Assembly (NCBI GenBank): GCA_035492455.1
Contig: DATJJE010000070.1
Location: 62,001 to 126,000 of the forward strand
Source of the DNA: Gp6-AA40 sp035492455
GTDB lineage: Bacteria; Acidobacteriota; Vicinamibacteria; Vicinamibacterales; UBA2999
DNA length: 64,000 nucleotides
Reading direction: 5' to 3'
Part shown: piece after piece, positions 60,323 through 64,000 of the stretch
How positions within the stretch are numbered: the first letter of the stretch is position 1
How the letters are laid out: every line of letters begins with the position of its first letter
Translations under genes and position numbers: made by a program
The notes under the pieces: model-generated
The model's input: the letters and a program-made list of their open reading frames with translations, nothing else
Databases searched by the model: none
What the model was told of the DNA's origin: nothing

Positions 60323-60360
60323 CAAATCCCCATCCCAGCCCACATTGGGATTTGGTTTTT
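60323..60360 (+). terminator. Inverted repeat with T run after the M16 gene
   Basis: CAAATCCC (60323-60330) pairs with GGGATTTG (60347-60354) and is followed by GTTTTT. It lies in a low-complexity TTTGGGG-type tract that is unusually AT-rich for the window. Probable terminator of the M16 gene. Confidence 0.45.
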
Positions 60361-60382
60361 GGGGTTTGGGGTTTGGGATTTG

Positions 60383-60408
60383 TATAATTCGGACTTTCCC
60401 AGTCGGAC
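60383..60408 (+). promoter_or_regulatory. cysM promoter and Rrf2-type operator candidate
   Basis: A perfect TATAAT (60383-60388) is followed by GGACTTTCCCAGTCGGAC (60391-60408), which ends at the cysM start codon. The latter has the same GAC-N6-(A/G)GTCGGA layout as the elements before the FTR1 and Rrf2 genes. A repressor there would cover the transcription start. Confidence 0.45.
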
Positions 60409-61362
60409 ATGCCAGTCGCCATACCGGGACTCCCACGTACCGCCAGTTCCATCGTCGACCTGATCGGGAATACACCCCTGATCCGGCTCGCTATGTTCGA
60501 GATCGGACTCCGCAACGTCGAGCTCTACGCGAAGGCCGAGTGGAAGAATCCTGGCGGATCGGTCAAGGATCGCGCCGCGCTCCGCATGATTGAGGAGGCG
60601 GAGAAGTCCGGCGCGCTGACGCGCGACAGGATCATCCTCGACGCGACATCGGGCAACACTGGCATAGCGTACGCGATGATCGGCGCGGCTCGCGGATATC
60701 GCGTCCGTTTGTGTGTCCCGAGCAACGTCACGCCCGAACGCAAGCGCATTCTGAAGGCTTTTGGCGCCGAGATTGTCTTCACCGATCCAATGCAAGGATC
60801 CGACGGCGCCATCCTGAAGGCACGCGAGATGTACGCGGCCGAGCCGAACCTTTACGTCTACGTCGACCAGTACAACAACCCAGCGAACTGGCGCGCGCAT
60901 TACGACACGACTGCGCCGGAGATCATCGAGCAGACCGGCGGCCGCATCACACACTTCATCGCCGGCCTCGGCACGAGCGGGACCTTCATTGGCGCGGGCC
61001 GGCGCTTCCGTGAATTCAATAAGGCGATTCGACTGATTTCCGTCCAGCCCGATTCGCCGCTGCACGGCCTCGAGGGGCTGAAGCACATGGAAACGGCGAT
61101 CGTACCCGGAATTTATGAACCGTCGCTCGCCGACGAAGATCTCGGCGTCGCGACGGAAGAAGCGTTCGAGTTGACACGTCAGCTCGCGCGTCACGGCATG
61201 TTTGTCGGCATCTCGAGCGGCGCGAACCTCGCGGCCGCGCTCGCGGTCGCGAAACGCTCCCCTGATGCGGTCATTGTTGTGATATTTCCAGACGGGGGCG
61301 AGAAGTACCTTTCGGAACGTTTCTGGGACGAGAGCAGCGCCGACCCTTCGCATCCGCGGTAA
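60409..61362 (+). CDS. cysM: Cysteine synthase, CysM type
   Basis: This 317-residue PLP enzyme has the Lys in NPGGSVKDRAA, TSGNTGIAYA, LGTSGTFIG and the C-terminal FPDGGEKYLSERFW. The C-terminal extension and FPDGG fit the CysM group, which in Mycobacterium uses the thiocarboxylate of CysO as sulfur donor with O-phosphoserine. Here a JAMM peptidase and a carrier-E1-rhodanese protein follow directly, 2 bases away, supporting that route over the sulfide route. Confidence 0.92.
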   Translation: MPVAIPGLPRTASSIVDLIGNTPLIRLAMFEIGLRNVELYAKAEWKNPGGSVKDRAALRMIEEAEKSGALTRDRIILDATSGNTGIAYAMIGAARGYRVRLCVPSNVTPERKRILKAFGAEIVFTDPMQGSDGAILKAREMYAAEPNLYVYVDQYNNPANWRAHYDTTAPEIIEQTGGRITHFIAGLGTSGTFIGAGRRFREFNKAIRLISVQPDSPLHGLEGLKHMETAIVPGIYEPSLADEDLGVATEEAFELTRQLARHGMFVGISSGANLAAALAVAKRSPDAVIVVIFPDGGEKYLSERFWDESSADPSHPR

Positions 61363-61364
61363 CG

Positions 61365-61775
61365 ATGACGTTGCGACTGAACGAACTAGTGGACGGGGCT
61401 ATCCGGGCGCACGGTCAGGAGACGTATCCGAACGAATGCTGCGGAGCGCTGATCGGCCGCAACGGAGTCATCAGCGAAACGCTGGCGCTGCCAAACATGA
61501 CCGACGAAGGGCCGCGCACGCGATTTCGCGTGACGCCCAACGACTACCGTGTGGCTGAAAAGCGTGCGACCGAGGTGGGAGGCGAGCTTCTAGGCTTCTA
61601 TCACTCGCATCCCGACCACCCGGCGCGTCCGTCGCAGTACGACCTGGACCACGCGTGGCCGTTTTTTTCGTACGTAATCGTTTCTGTCCGCTCAGGCGTC
61701 TCAGGAGATATGACGTCATGGCGCCTGCGGGAGGATCGCTCTGCCTTCGACGAAGAACAGCTGACTTATGCCTAA
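61365..61775 (+). CDS. JAMM/M67 metallopeptidase (Mec-like)
   Basis: This 136-residue protein carries the JAMM zinc motif with Glu in YPNECCGALIG and FYHSHPDHPARPSQYD (H-x-H-x10-D with the Ser). In Mycobacterium, Mec removes cysteine from CysO-cysteine; here the same role fits the operon, and it could also cut the carrier domain from the fused protein encoded next. It overlaps that gene by 8 bases. Confidence 0.92.
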   Translation: MTLRLNELVDGAIRAHGQETYPNECCGALIGRNGVISETLALPNMTDEGPRTRFRVTPNDYRVAEKRATEVGGELLGFYHSHPDHPARPSQYDLDHAWPFFSYVIVSVRSGVSGDMTSWRLREDRSAFDEEQLTYA

Positions 61776-63219
61776 CACCATCCACATTCCGACGCCGCTC
61801 CGTCCCTTCACCGACAAGAGGGAATCCGTCGAGGTCAGCGGCGCCACCGTTGGTGAGCTACTCGCCGACCTGACCAAGAAATACGAGGGCCTCCGCAAGC
61901 ATCTCTACGCCGACGATGGTCGGCTGCGGAACTTCGTGAACGTGTATCTGAATGACGAGGACATCCGCTATCTCCAGAAGGAGAAGACGCCAGTCAAGCC
62001 CGGCGATTCGCTGAGCATCGTCCCGTCGGTCGCGGGAGGCGCCCCGACGGCCGCTCCGCCACAGACCGAGCTGAACGCCGACGAAATCAAGCGCTACTCC
62101 CGGCATCTCATCATGCCGGAGGTTGGCGTCGACGGTCAGAAGAAGCTGAAGGCGGGAAGCGTGCTCTGCATCGGAGCGGGCGGACTTGGGTCACCGGCGG
62201 CGATGTATATGGCCGCGGCCGGAGTCGGCCGCATCGGCATCGTCGATTTCGACGTTGTCGACTTCAGCAACCTGCAGCGTCAGCTGCTGCATGGCACGTC
62301 GAGCGTCGGCAAGTCGAAGCTCGCATCGGCGAGGGATCGACTGCACGATTTGAATCCGCACATCGAGATCGACACTTACGAGACGACGGTTACTTCGGAC
62401 AACGCGCTCGATCTCTTCAAGGACTACGACGTCATCCTCGACGGCACCGACAACTTCCCGACGCGTTATCTCGTCAACGACGCGTGCGTCCTCACCGGCA
62501 AGCCGAACGCCTACGGCAGCATCTTCCGCTTCGAAGGACAGGCATCGGTGTTCGGCACGAAGGAAGGCCCATGCTATCGATGCCTCTATCCCGAGCCGCC
62601 GCCGCCGGGGCTCGTGCCGAGTTGCGCTGAAGGCGGAGTGCTCGGTGTGCTGCCCGGCATCATCGGCGTCATCCAGGCGACAGAGGCGATCAAGCTGATC
62701 ATGGGCATCGGCGAGCCGCTGATCGGACGCTTCCTCATCTACGACGCGCTGAAGATGCGCTTCCGCGAGCTGAAGCTGCGCAAGGATCCGGATTGCCCGG
62801 TGTGCGGCACGCACCCGACGGTGACGAAGCTGATCGACTACGAACAGTTCTGCGGCATCCGCCCCGAGCCGGCGGCGCAGCAGACGGGAGCAGCCGTGAA
62901 CGAGTGGGAGACAACCTCAATCGATCTCAAGAAGCGCCTCGATGCCGGCGACGACGTGCTCATCCTCGACGTCCGCGAGCCGAACGAGTATCAGATCTGC
63001 AAGATTCCCGGATCTGTGCTCATCCCGCTCGGTGAGCTGCCGCGGCGGTATGCCGAGCTGCCGCACGACAAAGACATCGTTGCGCACTGCAAGATGGGCG
63101 GCCGCAGCGCGAAAGCCACGGATTTCCTGCGATCTGTCGGTTTCAATCGCGTCAAGAACCTCAAGGGCGGGATTCTCGACTGGATCGACAAAGTGGACCC
63201 CAGCCAGCCGAAATACTGA
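61768..63219 (+). CDS. Fused ubiquitin-like sulfur carrier, E1-type adenylyltransferase and rhodanese
   Basis: This 483-residue protein has three domains. Residues 1-91 are a ThiS/MoaD/CysO-like fold ending in internal Gly-Gly (SVAGG, 90-91). Residues about 102-350 are a MoeB/ThiF E1 (CIGAGGLGSPAAMY ATP loop, DGTDNFPTRYLVND, zinc Cys in CYRC and CPVCG, and PSCAEGGVLGVLPG). Residues about 376-483 are a rhodanese with catalytic C441 (AHCKMGGRS). It should adenylate and thiolate a carrier C terminus, with rhodanese supplying sulfur. Since its own Gly-Gly is internal, either it is cut after G91 or it serves a second carrier. Confidence 0.9.
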   Translation: MPNTIHIPTPLRPFTDKRESVEVSGATVGELLADLTKKYEGLRKHLYADDGRLRNFVNVYLNDEDIRYLQKEKTPVKPGDSLSIVPSVAGGAPTAAPPQTELNADEIKRYSRHLIMPEVGVDGQKKLKAGSVLCIGAGGLGSPAAMYMAAAGVGRIGIVDFDVVDFSNLQRQLLHGTSSVGKSKLASARDRLHDLNPHIEIDTYETTVTSDNALDLFKDYDVILDGTDNFPTRYLVNDACVLTGKPNAYGSIFRFEGQASVFGTKEGPCYRCLYPEPPPPGLVPSCAEGGVLGVLPGIIGVIQATEAIKLIMGIGEPLIGRFLIYDALKMRFRELKLRKDPDCPVCGTHPTVTKLIDYEQFCGIRPEPAAQQTGAAVNEWETTSIDLKKRLDAGDDVLILDVREPNEYQICKIPGSVLIPLGELPRRYAELPHDKDIVAHCKMGGRSAKATDFLRSVGFNRVKNLKGGILDWIDKVDPSQPKY

Positions 63220-63255
63220 ACCCCGACCTTTCTTGACGGGTTTTGCGATAAAATA

Positions 63256-63278
63256 CGACGATAGCGGTCGGATATAAG
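63256..63278 (+). promoter_or_regulatory. Rrf2 gene operator and -10 box
   Basis: CGACGATAGCGGTCGGAT (63256-63273) matches the FTR1-gene element at 15 of 18 positions. TATAAG (63273-63278) is a likely -10, so the operator lies between -35 and -10, as expected for autorepression. Confidence 0.55.
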
Positions 63279-63286
63279 ACGTATCT

Positions 63287-63748
63287 ATGTTGAGGCTCTC
63301 CAAGAAGGCTGATTACGCGTTGATGGCGATGAAGCACCTCGCTCAGAAGCGCGACACCTGCTCCTCGAGTGCCCGTGAGATTGCCGAGCAGTACGACATT
63401 CCGATCGAGTTGATGGCGAAGGTGCTGCAGCGGCTGGTACGGATGCGGCTGCTCGCGTCGACGCAAGGTACGCGCGGCGGCTATATGCTCGGACGCGCCG
63501 CCGATTCGATCAGTGTCGCGCAAGTGATCGAAGCGATCGACGGTCCGTTTTCCGTGACCGCCTGCTCGACGGAGAAACACGACTGCGAACAGTTCAACAA
63601 GTGCAGTATTCGCGATCCACTCTGGCAGATCCGCGAGCGGATTGCGGCGGCGCTTGGAACCGTGACGATTGCGGAGATCGCGGCGGAGAACATCCCTGCG
63701 CCGGTGACGGTGTCGCACGCCGCGGTGCTACATAACGCGAGGACGTAA
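63287..63748 (+). CDS. IscR-like Rrf2 transcriptional regulator
   Basis: This 153-residue protein has a winged helix (LSKKADYALMAMKHLAQ, IPIELMAKVLQRLVR, GTRGGYMLGR) and a Cys cluster C-x6-C-x5-C (ACSTEKHDCEQFNKC) for an Fe-S cluster, as in IscR, RirA or CymR. It lies directly before a cysteine desulfurase gene and after the sulfur-carrier operon, so it probably senses Fe-S status. The TAA is followed at once by the iscS ATG. Confidence 0.92.
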   Translation: MLRLSKKADYALMAMKHLAQKRDTCSSSAREIAEQYDIPIELMAKVLQRLVRMRLLASTQGTRGGYMLGRAADSISVAQVIEAIDGPFSVTACSTEKHDCEQFNKCSIRDPLWQIRERIAAALGTVTIAEIAAENIPAPVTVSHAAVLHNART

Positions 63749-64000
63749 ATGAAGCTTCCGATCTACATGGACTATCACGCCACGACGCCCGTCGACCCGC
63801 GGGTGCTCGACGCGATGATGCCGTTCTTCACGCAGAAGTTCGGCAACGCAGCCAGCCGTAACCATCCGTTCGGTTGGGAAGCGGAGGAAGCCGTTGAAGC
63901 GGCGCGCAAGCAGGTGGCGGCGCTCATCGGCGCGAACGCGAAGGAGATCATCTTCACGAGCGGCGCGACCGAGTCGAACAACCTGGCGATCAAGGGCGTC
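63749..64000 (+). CDS. iscS: Cysteine desulfurase (3' end outside window)
   Basis: The first 84 residues are present: IYMDYHATTPVDPRVLDAM, FGNAASRNHPFG and IFTSGATESNNLAIKG are the IscS/NifS start with the PLP phosphate-binding site. The catalytic Lys and Cys lie beyond the window. It supplies persulfide sulfur for Fe-S assembly. It begins directly after the Rrf2 stop. Confidence 0.93.
   Translation, partial: MKLPIYMDYHATTPVDPRVLDAMMPFFTQKFGNAASRNHPFGWEAEEAVEAARKQVAALIGANAKEIIFTSGATESNNLAIKGV

Overview
The window is a gene-dense, GC-rich stretch of bacterial chromosome with no rRNA, tRNA, insertion sequence, phage or CRISPR. The gene mix suggests a soil Acidobacteriota of the Vicinamibacteria type: a DUF5916/CBM9 outer-membrane protein, tandem M16 peptidase, two sigma-54 activators, DcaP-like porin, a JAMM/CysM/E1 sulfur cluster and UbiE. 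This is inference from gene content, because no marker RNA is present. Many genes overlap by 1 to 4 bases (ATGA, GTGA, TGATG), so operons are long and intergenic space is rare. No gap between annotated genes exceeds 300 bases; the largest are 11343-11621, 44460-44723 and 28960-29212.

Layout. 1-2965: end of an arginine deiminase operon (ornithine carbamoyltransferase, carbamate kinase, AdiC-like permease). 3072-11342: outer-membrane protein, PP2C-like protein, DUF2254 membrane protein, a large secreted repeat protein, a sigma-54 activator, a small protein and a LuxR-type response regulator. 11622-16927: a five-gene operon with an Omp85-like barrel, an exported protein with kinase-like motifs, an exported calcineurin-like phosphatase, an NhaA-like transporter lacking the catalytic Asp pair, and a CHAD (polyphosphate-binding) protein. 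17107-21260: a receiver protein with Glu at the phosphosite, then an exported amidohydrolase, a porin and an exported glutaminase, probably for scavenging organic nitrogen. 21226-28959: aspartate kinase, exported methyltransferase, FTR1 iron permease, OsmC, DUF1624, DUF5916 and a lone DGQHR (DndB-like) protein. 28958-29166 holds a candidate minus-strand structured RNA.

31597-40007 is the arginine biosynthesis locus. argC-argB-argD-NAGS-argJ-argF (with fadD coupled to its end) runs leftward. argR, a strongly reduced argG-like gene and argH run rightward. Two ARG-box-like sites lie between the two halves. 40103-46082 holds fabI, a BON lipoprotein, a flavin reductase, an HD-GYP/GGDEF protein and a second sigma-54 activator. 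46276-51769 holds a deoxyhypusine-synthase-like gene, amino-sugar genes (degenerate ROK protein, nagA), queC/queD and a HAD phosphatase. 51759-54546 is a manganese locus in which an MntR/DtxR regulator is fused in frame to a signal peptide and outer-membrane barrel, divergent from mntH. 54550-60298 holds usp, ubiE, a SIMPL protein, a DNA glycosylase and an M16 peptidase.

60409-64000 is a sulfur/Fe-S locus: cysM, a JAMM peptidase, a single protein joining a ubiquitin-like sulfur carrier, an E1 enzyme and a rhodanese, an IscR-like Rrf2 regulator and iscS. It suggests cysteine synthesis through a carrier-bound thiocarboxylate. A shared 18-bp motif stands before the regulator gene, cysM and the distant FTR1 gene, suggesting one Rrf2 regulon for iron and sulfur.
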